Assembly: GCF_031082405.1 (NCBI RefSeq)
Contig: NZ_JAVHJU010000034.1
Span: 1 to 64,000, forward strand
DNA length: 64,000 nucleotides
Direction: 5' to 3'
DNA from: Amycolatopsis sp. A133
Lineage (GTDB): Bacteria; Actinomycetota; Actinomycetes; Mycobacteriales; Pseudonocardiaceae
Both the position numbers and the translations under genes were made by a program. Below the pieces are notes generated by a model, which saw only the letters and a list, made by a program, of their open reading frames with translations, was not told the origin of the DNA and did no database searches. This document shows, piece by piece, positions 53,123 to 61,647 of the stretch; position 1 is the stretch's first letter, and each line of letters opens with the position of its first letter.

Positions 53123-53928
53123 CCCTTCGTCGCGCCGCCGGTCAAACCCTTCACGAACTGCTTCTGCAGCGCCAGGTAGAAGATCAGCACCGGCAGCGTC
53201 GCCAGGAACATCAGCGCGAACACACTGCCCAGGTCCGCCTGGTACTGGCCGATCGACCGGTAGATGCCGGTCGTGATCGTCGTGCCCTGGCTCGGGCCGA
53301 GGATGATCAGCGGGTCGATGAAGTCGTTCCAGATCCACACGCCGAGGAAGATCAGCACCGATGCCGTCGCCGGGCGCAGCAGGGGGAACACCACGCGCCA
53401 GAACACCTGCATCCGGCTCGCGCCGTCGAGCAGGGCCGCCTCCTCCAGCTGCACCGGCACGCCGCGGATGAAGCCGGTGAACACGAACACCCCGAACGGC
53501 ACGTAATAACCGACGTTGAACAGGATCAGGCCCTGCAGCGTCGCCATCAGGTGGGTCGCGCGCAGCACGTCGGTGATCGGGATGAGGATGACCTGCGGCG
53601 GGATCATCAGCCCGGCCAGCAGCACCAGCGTCAGCACCTTCGTCCACCGCTTGCCCGAGCGCGCCAGGTAGTGGCCCAGCATCGCCGACAGCACCGTCAG
53701 CACCAGGATCGACAGCACGGTCACCACGACGCTGTTGGCCAGGCTGACCCAGAACAGCCCGTCCGGCCGGGTCAGCACCGCGTGGATGTTCGCCAGCGTC
53801 GGCGGCAACGGCAGCGACGCCGGCTCCTTCGCGATCAGCTCGCCCTGCTTGAACACGTTGGCCAGCACCAGGTACAGCGGGACGAAGAACACCGCGCTCA
53901 CGAGCAGGGCGACCGACGGCCGGGTCAC
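53119..53928 (-). CDS. Sugar ABC transporter permease (MalG type)
   Basis: 269 residues with six helices; shorter N-terminus than usual (TRPSVALLVSAVFFVPLYLVL begins the first helix). EAA loop in VQLEEAALLDGASRMQVFWRVVFPLLRPA. GTG start overlaps the stop of the first permease (53925-53928). Last gene of the alpha-galactosidase importer unit. An MsiK-type ATPase from elsewhere would be needed. Confidence 0.94.
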   Translation of the reverse strand: MTRPSVALLVSAVFFVPLYLVLANVFKQGELIAKEPASLPLPPTLANIHAVLTRPDGLFWVSLANSVVVTVLSILVLTVLSAMLGHYLARSGKRWTKVLTLVLLAGLMIPPQVILIPITDVLRATHLMATLQGLILFNVGYYVPFGVFVFTGFIRGVPVQLEEAALLDGASRMQVFWRVVFPLLRPATASVLIFLGVWIWNDFIDPLIILGPSQGTTITTGIYRSIGQYQADLGSVFALMFLATLPVLIFYLALQKQFVKGLTGGATKG

Positions 53929-54854
53929 AGGTCCACCTCCCGGCGGCGCAGGAAACCCAGCACGACCGTCGTCACGACCGCGACGATCACCAGCATCAGC
54001 ACGGCCATCGCGGAGGCGTAGCCGACGTGGTTCGAGTCGAACCCCGTCTGCAGCACGGCGAACGCGATCGTCGCGGTGGCCCCGGAACCCGGACCGCCGT
54101 TGGTGATCACCTTGACGTAGTCGTAGGTCTTGAACGCCGAGATCAGCAGCACGACGGTGTTGATCGTCAGCGACGGCGCGAGCAGCGGCCACGTGACCGC
54201 GCGGAACCGGCGCACCGGCCCGGCCCCGTCGATTTCCGCGGCTTCCAGCAGTTCTCCGGGCACGCCCTGCAGCCCGGCGAGGTAGACGACGACGCAGAAC
54301 CCGAGCATCTGCCAGCACACGATCGACGCGACCGAGTACAGCGCCACGTCCGGATCGGACAGCCAGCCCGGCGGGTGCTCGACCCCGACCGCCCGCAGCA
54401 GGCCGTTCAGCGGCCCCCGGTCGTCGAGCAGCCGGGACCACACGATCGAGACGACCACCGAACTGAGGATCACCGGTGTGAAGAACACGCTCCGCAAAGC
54501 GTTGTACAGCAGGCCTTTCCGGTCCAGCAGCAGGGCCACGGCGAGACCCAGCACGTTGGGGACGATCACCACGATCACCGTCAGGATCGTGGTCACCTCC
54601 AGCGCGGTGAGGAACTGCTCGTCGGTGAAGAGCTGCCGGTAGTTGCCGAACCCGACGAACTTCACCGGCGGGCGGAACGGGTTGTGGTTGGTCAGGCTGT
54701 AGCCGAAGCTGATCAGGATCGGTGCCAGCACGAAGCACAGGTAGACGAGCACGCCCGGCGCACCGAAGGACGCGAAGTGCGCCACCCGCGGCAGGATCGG
54801 CTTGCGGCGGCCGGCGGAGCGGCGGGTGGCGGGCGGAGCGGAAGGCGCAACCAC
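53925..54854 (-). CDS. Sugar ABC transporter permease (MalF type)
   Basis: 309 residues, six helices, with a basic N-terminal tail (ATRRSAGRRKPILPR) before the first helix GAPGVLVYLCFVLAPILISFG. EAA motif GELLEAAEIDGAGPVRRFRAVTWPLLAPS. GTG at 54854 used; a TTG at 54863 with GGCGAG upstream is another choice. Fourteen bases after the binding-protein stop, so co-transcribed. Confidence 0.93.
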   Translation of the reverse strand: MVAPSAPPATRRSAGRRKPILPRVAHFASFGAPGVLVYLCFVLAPILISFGYSLTNHNPFRPPVKFVGFGNYRQLFTDEQFLTALEVTTILTVIVVIVPNVLGLAVALLLDRKGLLYNALRSVFFTPVILSSVVVSIVWSRLLDDRGPLNGLLRAVGVEHPPGWLSDPDVALYSVASIVCWQMLGFCVVVYLAGLQGVPGELLEAAEIDGAGPVRRFRAVTWPLLAPSLTINTVVLLISAFKTYDYVKVITNGGPGSGATATIAFAVLQTGFDSNHVGYASAMAVLMLVIVAVVTTVVLGFLRRREVDL

Positions 54855-54868
54855 GGCGGTCAAGGACG

Positions 54869-56143
54869 TCAGCTCGCCTTCGCCCACTCGGTGTCCAGGA
54901 ACGCGCACGCGTCGGCCACGGACTTCCGGCCGGTGATGACGTCCTGGGCGGCCTGGTCGACCTTGTCCTTCATGCCGGGCAGCAGGCCGTCGTCGGCGGT
55001 TTCCCAGCGGAAGGCGTGCACCACGGCGTTCTGCTGCACGGCCCGGGTGTACAGGTCGTAACCGGCCTTGAACACCGGCCCGGCACCGGACGGCGGGGTG
55101 TAGCCCTTGATCGCCGGGAACAGGCCGTCGGCCTTCACCGACGCGTCCAGCTGGTCCTTGTCGAGCTGGAAACCGAGCGCGAACTTCCGGGCGGCGTCGA
55201 GGTTCTTCGCCTGGGCGTTCACGATCATGCCGCCGCCGGTGTAGGCGGGGACGACGAGCTTGCCGTCCTCGGTCGGGAAGTCGAAGACGCCGATTTCGAA
55301 GTCGTGCTTCTTCGAGTCGGCGTTGGCGGCGAACCAGTTGCCCATCGGGTACATCGCGCTCTGGCCGTCGAGGAACGCCTGCTCGGTCGCCGCGTAGTCG
55401 CGGGACACGCTGGTCTTGTCCACGTACCCCTTCGCCGCGAGGTCGGCGAGCTTCGAAAACGCGTGCCGGAACGCGGGATCGGCGAACTTCACCTTGTCCC
55501 GGCGCCGCTGGGTGAGCCAGTCCGGCGTCGTGTTGTAGACCTCGGTGCCGACCAGGCCGGAGAGGATCATCGATGACGGGAAGCCGTCCTTGCCGCCGCC
55601 GATGGTGAACGGCGCGTAGCCCTTGTCCTTGAGCTTGCCGGCGTCGGCGACGAGCTCGTCCCAGGTCTTCGGGGGCGCCGCGATGCCCGCGTCCGCGAAC
55701 ATCTTCTTGTTGTAGTAGATCGGCGGGATGGTCTGGGTGTTCGCCGGCAGCTGGTAGTACTTGCCGTTGACCGGGTTGGCCTCCGGGAACTGGAAGTCTT
55801 TCAGCTCGTCGGGGGTCCAGGCGTAGAGGTGGCCCGCTTCGGCGAAGCCGGCCGAATCGACGGCGATCAGCACGTCCGGGAACTGGCCGGACTGCAGGAG
55901 CTGCTTCGCGTACGACGTTCGCCCGTCGGCGGTCGGGGCGACGAGCTTCTTGACCTTGATCCCCGGGTTCTTGCCGGTGACGCGGGTGATCGCGGCGTCC
56001 CAGTAGGCCGGGGTGAGGTTCGGGGTTTCGAACGTCAGGAAGGTGATCTCCGCGTCGCCGCCGCTGCCGCCGGTACCCGACCCGACCGAGCACGCGCTCA
56101 CCGCCAGGAGCGCCGCTGCTCCCAGCGCCAGTGACCTTCTCAT
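54869..56143 (-). CDS. Sugar ABC transporter substrate-binding lipoprotein
   Basis: 424 residues. Lipobox LLAVSAC with C18. Family 1 solute-binding fold: AEITFLTFETPNLTPAYWD, SGQFPDVLIAVDSAGFAEAG, QLPANTQTIPPIYYNKKMF, PPKTWDELVADAGKLKDKGY and SAMYPMGNWFAAN. Start ATG at 56143 after GGGAGGC. Linked to the alpha-galactosidase gene 113 bases upstream on the same strand, so it probably binds alpha-galactosides such as melibiose or raffinose-type sugars, by context. The spacer between contains TGTGATGTATGACGCATTTG, a possible but unproven regulator site. Confidence 0.95.
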   Translation of the reverse strand: MRRSLALGAAALLAVSACSVGSGTGGSGGDAEITFLTFETPNLTPAYWDAAITRVTGKNPGIKVKKLVAPTADGRTSYAKQLLQSGQFPDVLIAVDSAGFAEAGHLYAWTPDELKDFQFPEANPVNGKYYQLPANTQTIPPIYYNKKMFADAGIAAPPKTWDELVADAGKLKDKGYAPFTIGGGKDGFPSSMILSGLVGTEVYNTTPDWLTQRRRDKVKFADPAFRHAFSKLADLAAKGYVDKTSVSRDYAATEQAFLDGQSAMYPMGNWFAANADSKKHDFEIGVFDFPTEDGKLVVPAYTGGGMIVNAQAKNLDAARKFALGFQLDKDQLDASVKADGLFPAIKGYTPPSGAGPVFKAGYDLYTRAVQQNAVVHAFRWETADDGLLPGMKDKVDQAAQDVITGRKSVADACAFLDTEWAKAS

Positions 56144-56255
56144 CGTGCCTCCCACGTGCGACCCACCATATGTGATGTATGACGCATTTGATCGGACGTC
56201 TAAGGCGGTGTCAAGCGTCGAATACCGTCGAATCGGGCCGGAAGGCGCCGATAGA

Positions 56256-58343
56256 TCAGATCTTTTGCTGCAATTGCACGACCGCGCTCGAGAAGTCGCC
56301 GGTCGGGAGGCCGAGCGGCAGCCCGTGGGCGAGCAGGACCGCGCCGCGGTGCGTGTGCCCGGAATCCGGATCCAGGTACCGGTGAGCGGAATCAACACCC
56401 TCGAGCCGCAGCGGCCGCTCCGGCGCGTTGAAGTGCGCGGCCTGCCGGAAGGCGAAGACGACCACGCGGTCGCCGTGGACGTACTGGAAAGCGACGAGGC
56501 CGTCGTCGACCGGCGGCCGCAGCCGGTACAGCGCCCCGTGCTGGACCACCGGCCGGATGTCCTTGTAGAGCGCGACGAGCTCGTGGGCGAGCGCCAGGTC
56601 CTCAGCGGACCAGCGCACGATGTCGCCGCCGAGGCCGAGCACGCCGGCCATGGCGACGTGGAAGCGGAACCGCAGCGGCACCGAGCGGGCCGTGACGAAA
56701 TTGGGGTTGTCGGTGACCCAGGCCGCCATCGCGCCGGCCGGGTAGAGCTGGCCGTAGCCGTGCTGGATCCGCAGCCGGTCCAGGGCGTCGGTGTTGTCCG
56801 AGGTCCAGACCTGGTCGGTGCGGGCGAGCACGCCGAGGTCGATCCGGCCGCCACCGCCCGCGCACGCCTCGATCCGCAGGCCGGGGTGATCCGCGCGCAG
56901 CCGGTCGAGCAGCGCGTAGACCGCACGGGTGTGCTCGACCCACAGCCGGTCCTGGTCGTCTTCGCCGGGCCAGCCCGCCTCGCTGAACGGGCGGTTCATG
57001 TCCCACTTGAGGAAGTCGATGCCGTGTTCGCCGACGAGCCGGTCGAGCCAGTCGTGCGCCCACGCGGCGACGTCGGGACGCGCGAAGTTGAGCACCAGCT
57101 GCCGCCGCAGCTGCGACCGGCGCCGGTGCGGGTGGTGCAGCACCCAGTCCGGGTGGGTGCGGTAGAGGTCGCTGTCGGGGTTGACCATCTCGGGTTCGAC
57201 CCAGAGGCCGAACCGCATGCCGAGTCCGTGCACCGCGCCGGCCAGCGGTTTCAGCCCGTCGGGAAAGCGCTCGCGGTTGACGTGCCAGTCGCCGAGCCCG
57301 GCGTGGTCGCCGGTGCGGGCGCCGAACCAGCCGTCGTCCAGCACGAACAGCTCGGCCCTGAGGGCGGCGGCCCGCTCGGCGAGGGCCCGCTGCCCGCCCT
57401 CGGTGACGTCGAATCCGGTGGCTTCCCACGAGTTGTAGAGCACCGGACGCAGTTCTTCCGGGTGCGGCAGGACGTGCGCGCGAACGTAGGTGTGCCACGC
57501 GCGGCTCGCGGCGCCGAAACCGCCGCCGGTGTACAGCCCGGCGGAAACCGGGGTGGTCAGCGGGGTGCCGGGCCCGACGCGGTGGACGACGCCGTCCTGG
57601 CCGAAGCCGCCGCTCACGGTCAGCCGCCCGGTCGACGAGCGGGTGGTGGTCAGCCGCCACGACCCGCTCCAGGCCAGTGCGACGCCGTAGACCTCGCCGT
57701 GGCGCTCGGTCGCCGTGCCGTCGTCGACCATCACCCAGGGGTTGGCGTGGTGGCTGGTGATCCCGCGACGGCTGGCGAAGACGGTTTCGCCGTGCGGCGC
57801 GGGTGTTCGCCGCAGCTGGGTCTCCGCCGCCCAGCGGCCGGTCACGTGGCTGAGCCGGTAGTCCTCGAAGACCGGCAGGGCCCAGGTGGCCGAGTCGGCC
57901 CGGACGACTTCGACGTCGACGTCGGCGGACAGCTCGGTCCAGCGTTCGAGGACGGCGCCGCGCAGCCGGTAGTGCAGGGTGATCCGCAGCGGGTAATGCC
58001 GGTCCGCGAAGCGGATGCGCAGGTGCCCGCCGGTGATTTTGTGGTCCTCGTACCGCCATTCGAGGGCCCGCGTCCCGTCGGCGAAGCGGACCTGGAGCGC
58101 GGGTGTCCAGTACCGGGTCCCGCCGTCGGCGGCGAGCTCGCCGAGCCCCTCGTCCGGATCGTTGAAGCCGTCCCACCAGGGAAGCGTTTTCCCGGCCAGC
58201 TCGACGACGTCGGCGTCGGACAGCGCGGGGCCCCAGTAGAGGTGGATCGGGGCGTCGTCTTCGCCGAGCCGCAGCGCGTACGTGCCCGAGTCCCCGGTGA
58301 GCACCCAGATGCGGTGCTCGTCGAGGAAGCTGATCCCGGCCAT
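56256..58343 (-). CDS. Alpha-galactosidase (GH36)
   Basis: 695 residues, no signal peptide, so cytoplasmic action on imported alpha-galactosides. N-terminal beta-supersandwich (1-330), barrel with LKWDMNRPFSE where D448 is the expected nucleophile, and RIEACAGGGGRIDLG with TSDNTDALDRLRIQHGY where D516 is the expected acid/base. WFGARTGDHAGLGDWHVNRE and VEPEMVNPDSDLYRTHPDWVL are further GH36 hallmarks. ATG at 58343 chosen; ATGs 9 and 36 bases upstream are possible. First gene of a unit with an ABC importer downstream. No local regulator gene is present. Confidence 0.95.
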   Translation of the reverse strand: MAGISFLDEHRIWVLTGDSGTYALRLGEDDAPIHLYWGPALSDADVVELAGKTLPWWDGFNDPDEGLGELAADGGTRYWTPALQVRFADGTRALEWRYEDHKITGGHLRIRFADRHYPLRITLHYRLRGAVLERWTELSADVDVEVVRADSATWALPVFEDYRLSHVTGRWAAETQLRRTPAPHGETVFASRRGITSHHANPWVMVDDGTATERHGEVYGVALAWSGSWRLTTTRSSTGRLTVSGGFGQDGVVHRVGPGTPLTTPVSAGLYTGGGFGAASRAWHTYVRAHVLPHPEELRPVLYNSWEATGFDVTEGGQRALAERAAALRAELFVLDDGWFGARTGDHAGLGDWHVNRERFPDGLKPLAGAVHGLGMRFGLWVEPEMVNPDSDLYRTHPDWVLHHPHRRRSQLRRQLVLNFARPDVAAWAHDWLDRLVGEHGIDFLKWDMNRPFSEAGWPGEDDQDRLWVEHTRAVYALLDRLRADHPGLRIEACAGGGGRIDLGVLARTDQVWTSDNTDALDRLRIQHGYGQLYPAGAMAAWVTDNPNFVTARSVPLRFRFHVAMAGVLGLGGDIVRWSAEDLALAHELVALYKDIRPVVQHGALYRLRPPVDDGLVAFQYVHGDRVVVFAFRQAAHFNAPERPLRLEGVDSAHRYLDPDSGHTHRGAVLLAHGLPLGLPTGDFSSAVVQLQQKI

Positions 58344-58398
58344 GCGGGACATCCTGCTCACCGGCGTGGCCGCCGCCAAGGGATGTCCCGCTCACCGG

Positions 58399-59343
58399 TC
58401 ACGGGCGGTCGGTGAGGTACCCGCCCATCGTCTTGAAGTACTCGTGCGCGGGCAGATCGGTGCCGTCGGCGGTGCGGACGCGCTCGACCAGCAGGCCGGG
58501 GGACCGGCCGGTGCGGGCGTCCGGTCCGGCGACGATCACCACGCCGTCGCCCTCCTTGATGAAGATCCGGCCCGGCGTGCCGCCGTAGTGGCCCTGCGAA
58601 ACCGACGCCCGGGTGATCCGCAGCTCCTGGCCGCGGTGGTAGGCGAACGCGTTCGGGTACGGGTCCGACAGTGCACGCACGAACCGTTCGATGTCGGCGG
58701 GCGGCTGGGTCCAGTCGATCAGGCTGTCCCGCTTCGCGCGCTTGTGGAAGAAGCTGGCCTTCGACCGGTCCTGCGGCACGGGGGTGAAGCCGGTCTCGAT
58801 GAGCTGGATGGCTTCGGCGGTGATCGGCGCGATGAGGTCGACCGTGCGGTGGAAGAGGTCGGTCGTGGTGTCGGACGGCCCGACCGGGATCGCGCGCTGC
58901 AGCACGATGTCGCCGGCGTCGAGCTCGCCGTCCATCAGGTGGGCGGTGACGCCGACCTCGGGCTCGCCGTTGATCATGGCCCAGATGAGCGGCGAGAAGC
59001 CCGCGTACGCCGGCAGCAGCGAGTCGTGGATGTTCAGGGTGCCGTGGCGCGGCAGCTCGAAGATCTCCGGCGGCAGCCAGGTGCGCCAGTTGTTCGCGAC
59101 GATCAGGTCGAGGTCGGCGGCTTTGAGCTCGGACAGCAGTTCGGCGTCGTCCGGCCGGTTGCGGAGCAGGACCCGGATGTCGTTGGCCTCGGCGAGGTCG
59201 GCGACCGAATCGGCCCAGATCCGCTCGTAGGCGTGGTCGCTCTTCGGGTGGGTCACCACGAGCGCGACCTCGTGGCCCGCGTCGATGAGCGCCTGCAGGG
59301 TCCGGTGCCCCCAGGTCTGGTAGCCGAACATCGCCACGCGCAT
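58399..59343 (-). CDS. Formyltransferase for hydroxamate siderophore (N5-hydroxyornithine type)
   Basis: 314 residues. Methionyl-tRNA formyltransferase-like fold: RVAMFGYQTWGHRTLQALID, LIVANNWRTWLPPEIF, NIHDSLLPAYAGFSPLIWAM with the N-x-H pair, and GVTAHLMDGELDAGDIVLQ with the catalytic aspartate. Coelichelin-type siderophore loci encode the same kind of enzyme, formylating N5-hydroxyornithine from 10-formyl-tetrahydrofolate. ATG at 59343. Divergent from the ornithine N-hydroxylase gene, with two iron boxes between, so it is expected to be on under iron starvation. The housekeeping Fmt role is less likely because of this context. Confidence 0.9.
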   Translation of the reverse strand: MRVAMFGYQTWGHRTLQALIDAGHEVALVVTHPKSDHAYERIWADSVADLAEANDIRVLLRNRPDDAELLSELKAADLDLIVANNWRTWLPPEIFELPRHGTLNIHDSLLPAYAGFSPLIWAMINGEPEVGVTAHLMDGELDAGDIVLQRAIPVGPSDTTTDLFHRTVDLIAPITAEAIQLIETGFTPVPQDRSKASFFHKRAKRDSLIDWTQPPADIERFVRALSDPYPNAFAYHRGQELRITRASVSQGHYGGTPGRIFIKEGDGVVIVAGPDARTGRSPGLLVERVRTADGTDLPAHEYFKTMGGYLTDRP

Positions 59344-59389
59344 TCGAGAGTGCCTTTCAGGGTCGGGGACGAACATCACCACGAACGTA

Positions 59390-59428
59390 CTAGGCGAGGC
59401 TCGCCTAAGTTAGGTTAGGGTTCCCTGA
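59390..59428. promoter_or_regulatory. Tandem iron boxes (DmdR/IdeR sites)
   Basis: The IdeR/DmdR1 consensus is TTAGGTTAGGCTAACCTAA. The site at 59390-59408 agrees at 14 of 19 positions and contains the perfect 8-1-8 repeat TAGGCGAGGCTCGCCTA; the site at 59410-59428 agrees at 15 of 19. They lie between the divergent formyltransferase and ornithine hydroxylase starts and should repress both when iron is sufficient. Confidence 0.85.
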
Positions 59429-59456
59429 ACCGTACCGGAGCGCGCGAGGGAGCAAC

Positions 59457-60755
59457 ATGAGTGCAGAGGTCCCGATCTACGACATCGTCGGCGTGGGCTT
59501 CGGACCGTCGAACCTGGCCCTCGCGATCGCCCTCGCCGAGCACAACACGGGCACCGGCGAGCCGGTGACCGCGCACTTCCTCGAGCGGCAGCCGCGGTTC
59601 GGCTGGCACCGCGGGATGCTGATCGACACCGCGACCATGCAGGTGTCGTTCATGAAGGACCTGGTCACCATGCGGAACCCGACCAGCGAGTTCAGCTTCC
59701 TGAACTACCTGCACGCCGCCGGGCGGCTGGTCGACTTCATCAACCACAAGAACCTCTTCCCGCTGCGGGTCGAGTTCCACGACTACTTCGAGTGGGCGGC
59801 CGCGAAGGTCGACGACGTCGTCTCCTACGGCACCGAGGTCGTGTCGGTGAAGCCGGTGTACGACGGTGCGGAAGTGGCTTACTTCGACGTCGAGGCGTCG
59901 GACGGTTCGTCGCTGCGCGCCCGGAACCTGGTGATGGGCACGGGGTTGCGGCCGCAGCTGCCCGACGGCGTCACCGCCGGCCCGCGGATCTGGCACAACA
60001 GCGAACTGCTGTTCCGCGTGGACGCGCTGGGCGGTGCCGACCCGAAGCGGTTCGTCGTGGTCGGCGCCGGCCAGAGCGCGGCCGAGGTCGCGGCGCTGCT
60101 GCACGACGAATTCCCGCACGCCGAGGTGTGCGCGGTGTTCGCGCGCTACGGCTACAGCCCGGCCGACGACAGCTCGTTCGCGAACCGCATCTTCGACCCG
60201 GAAGCCGTCGACCAGTTCTACCGCGCGGGCGAGCCGGTGAAGGACCGCCTGATGCGCTACCACGGTGCGACGAACTACTCGGCCGTCGACATCGACCTGA
60301 TCGACGAGCTGTACCGGCGGGTCTACCGCGAGAAGGTGCTGGGCGTGGAACGGCTGCGGCTGTTCAACGTTTCGCGCCCGGTCGAGGTGACCGACGCGGG
60401 CACGGTCACGATCGAGTCCTTGACGACGGGCTCGCAGACGGTGCTGGAGGCCGACGCGGTCGTGTACGCGACGGGTTACCGGCCCGCGGACCCGACGCCG
60501 CTGCTCGGTGAGCTGGGTCCGCGGTGCCTGCGCGACGAGGCCGGTCGCCTGCGCGTGGAGCGCGACTACCGGCTGACGACGGACTTCCCGCTGCGCGGCG
60601 GGATCTACCTGCAGGGCGGCACCGAGCACACGCACGGCATCACGTCGTCGCTGCTGTCGAACACCGCGGTGCGGGTGGGGGAGATCCTGCAGTCCGTCGT
60701 GGACCGCCGGATCGTCGCGGAGCCGGTGGGGGAGTACGCGATCAGCGGTCGCTGA
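59457..60755 (+). CDS. L-ornithine/L-lysine N-monooxygenase (siderophore biosynthesis)
   Basis: 432 residues. FAD site IVGVGFGPSNLALAIALAEH (9-28), HFLERQPRFGWHRGMLIDTATMQ typical of the SidA/PvdA/IucD family, NADPH site VVVGAGQSAAEVAALL (about 201-216) and the C-terminal YATGYRP. It hydroxylates the side-chain nitrogen of ornithine as the first step to hydroxamate siderophores; with the formyltransferase it would supply N5-formyl-N5-hydroxyornithine. ATG at 59457 after GCGAGGGAG. The peptide synthetase that uses this unit is not in the window and is expected near the transport genes to the right. Confidence 0.95.
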   Translation: MSAEVPIYDIVGVGFGPSNLALAIALAEHNTGTGEPVTAHFLERQPRFGWHRGMLIDTATMQVSFMKDLVTMRNPTSEFSFLNYLHAAGRLVDFINHKNLFPLRVEFHDYFEWAAAKVDDVVSYGTEVVSVKPVYDGAEVAYFDVEASDGSSLRARNLVMGTGLRPQLPDGVTAGPRIWHNSELLFRVDALGGADPKRFVVVGAGQSAAEVAALLHDEFPHAEVCAVFARYGYSPADDSSFANRIFDPEAVDQFYRAGEPVKDRLMRYHGATNYSAVDIDLIDELYRRVYREKVLGVERLRLFNVSRPVEVTDAGTVTIESLTTGSQTVLEADAVVYATGYRPADPTPLLGELGPRCLRDEAGRLRVERDYRLTTDFPLRGGIYLQGGTEHTHGITSSLLSNTAVRVGEILQSVVDRRIVAEPVGEYAISGR

Positions 60756-61227
60756 GCTGCTCCCGCAGGATGTCGCCGTGGCCGGTGTGGCGGGCGAGCT
60801 CCTCGATCAGGAACAGGTAGACGAACCGCAGGGTGACCTCGCCGACGACCGGGTGCGTCCACCGGTCGTCGAGCGAGAAGCCCGCCGCGATCTCGCGCGA
60901 GCGGGCGCTGGTCCGCTCGTACTCGGCGATCACGTCGGCGACGGTTTCCTCTTCGGTGACCACAAAACTGGCGTCCCCGGGCGTCGAGGGACCGTCGATC
61001 CCGGCCTCGTCGAGCCCGGCGATCAGCCACTGGAACCAGCGGCGCTCGGCGACGGCGGCGTGCTTGACCAAGCTGATCGGGGTGGTCAGCGACGGGACCA
61101 GCCGGCGCCGGGCGTCGGCTTCCGAGAGGCCGCGCGCGTTTTCGACGAGCGCGAGCCGGTTGCGGTCGAGCATGGCCTCCAGCAGCTCGCGCTCGGGGCC
61201 GGTGGTCTTTTCGGGCAGCACGTACAC
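60742..61227 (-). CDS. DinB/DUF664-family protein
   Basis: 161 residues. Four-helix bundle of the DinB/DUF664 type: LLEAMLDRNRLALVENARGL, TPISLVKHAAVAERRWFQWL, where H is the first metal ligand, and FLIEELARHTGHGDILREQL with the later histidines of the site. Such proteins are often mycothiol-dependent transferases. GTG at 61227 with AAGGAAG nine bases upstream is used; the frame is open further upstream into the repeat array but without starts. Convergent with the hydroxylase, overlapping by 14 bases; not a siderophore gene by family. Confidence 0.85.
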   Translation of the reverse strand: MYVLPEKTTGPERELLEAMLDRNRLALVENARGLSEADARRRLVPSLTTPISLVKHAAVAERRWFQWLIAGLDEAGIDGPSTPGDASFVVTEEETVADVIAEYERTSARSREIAAGFSLDDRWTHPVVGEVTLRFVYLFLIEELARHTGHGDILREQLSDR

Positions 61228-61344
61228 GGCAGTCAGCTTCCTTGGTGGGATTCGGCCGGATCGGTCCTCGGAGACGGCGAGGAAGGCCGGCCCCAGAATA
61301 GCGCGGCTGCCGGTGCCCGGGAACCTCGGTCGCCGCGCCAATGC

Positions 61345-61576
61345 GAGATGCCCGCCCACTCACGCGAGATGCCTCTCCAGTCACGCGAGATGCCCCTCCA
61401 GTCACGCGAGATGCCTCTCCAGTCACGCGAGATGCCCCTCCAGTCACGCGAGATGCCCCTCCAGTCACGCGAGATGCCTCTCCAGTCACGCGAGTTCCGG
61501 CCTCCAATCACGCGAGTTCCGGCCTCAATCACGTGAGTTCCGGCCTCAATCACGTGAGGTCCGGCCCCGGTCACGC
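61345..61576. repeat. 21-bp tandem repeat array, 11 units
   Basis: Seven units of the type GAGATGCCCCTCCAGTCACGC (61345-61491, C/T change at one position, first unit divergent) are followed by four of the type GAGTTCCGGCCTCAATCACGT (61492-61576, one of 22 bases). GAG at the start and TCACG at the end are constant, making TCACGCGAG or TCACGTGAG at each junction. The unit is a multiple of three, so frames stay open across it, but no start or ribosome site supports coding. It lies in the gap between the DinB gene and the siderophore ATPase gene. Confidence 0.93.
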
Positions 61577-61647
61577 GAGTGACGAGCGCCGGCACCGTCG
61601 CCGTGGCCGGCCACGGTCACCGAACGCCCGCGACCGCCGCCCGGACG

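Noticed and set aside
56013-58415. Long plus-strand open frame opposite the alpha-galactosidase
   Set aside because: Antisense of a GH36 gene with catalytic residues in place; the translation has no family pattern.
61345-61576. Possible CRISPR array
   Set aside because: Units are contiguous without unique spacers, and no cas gene is present.
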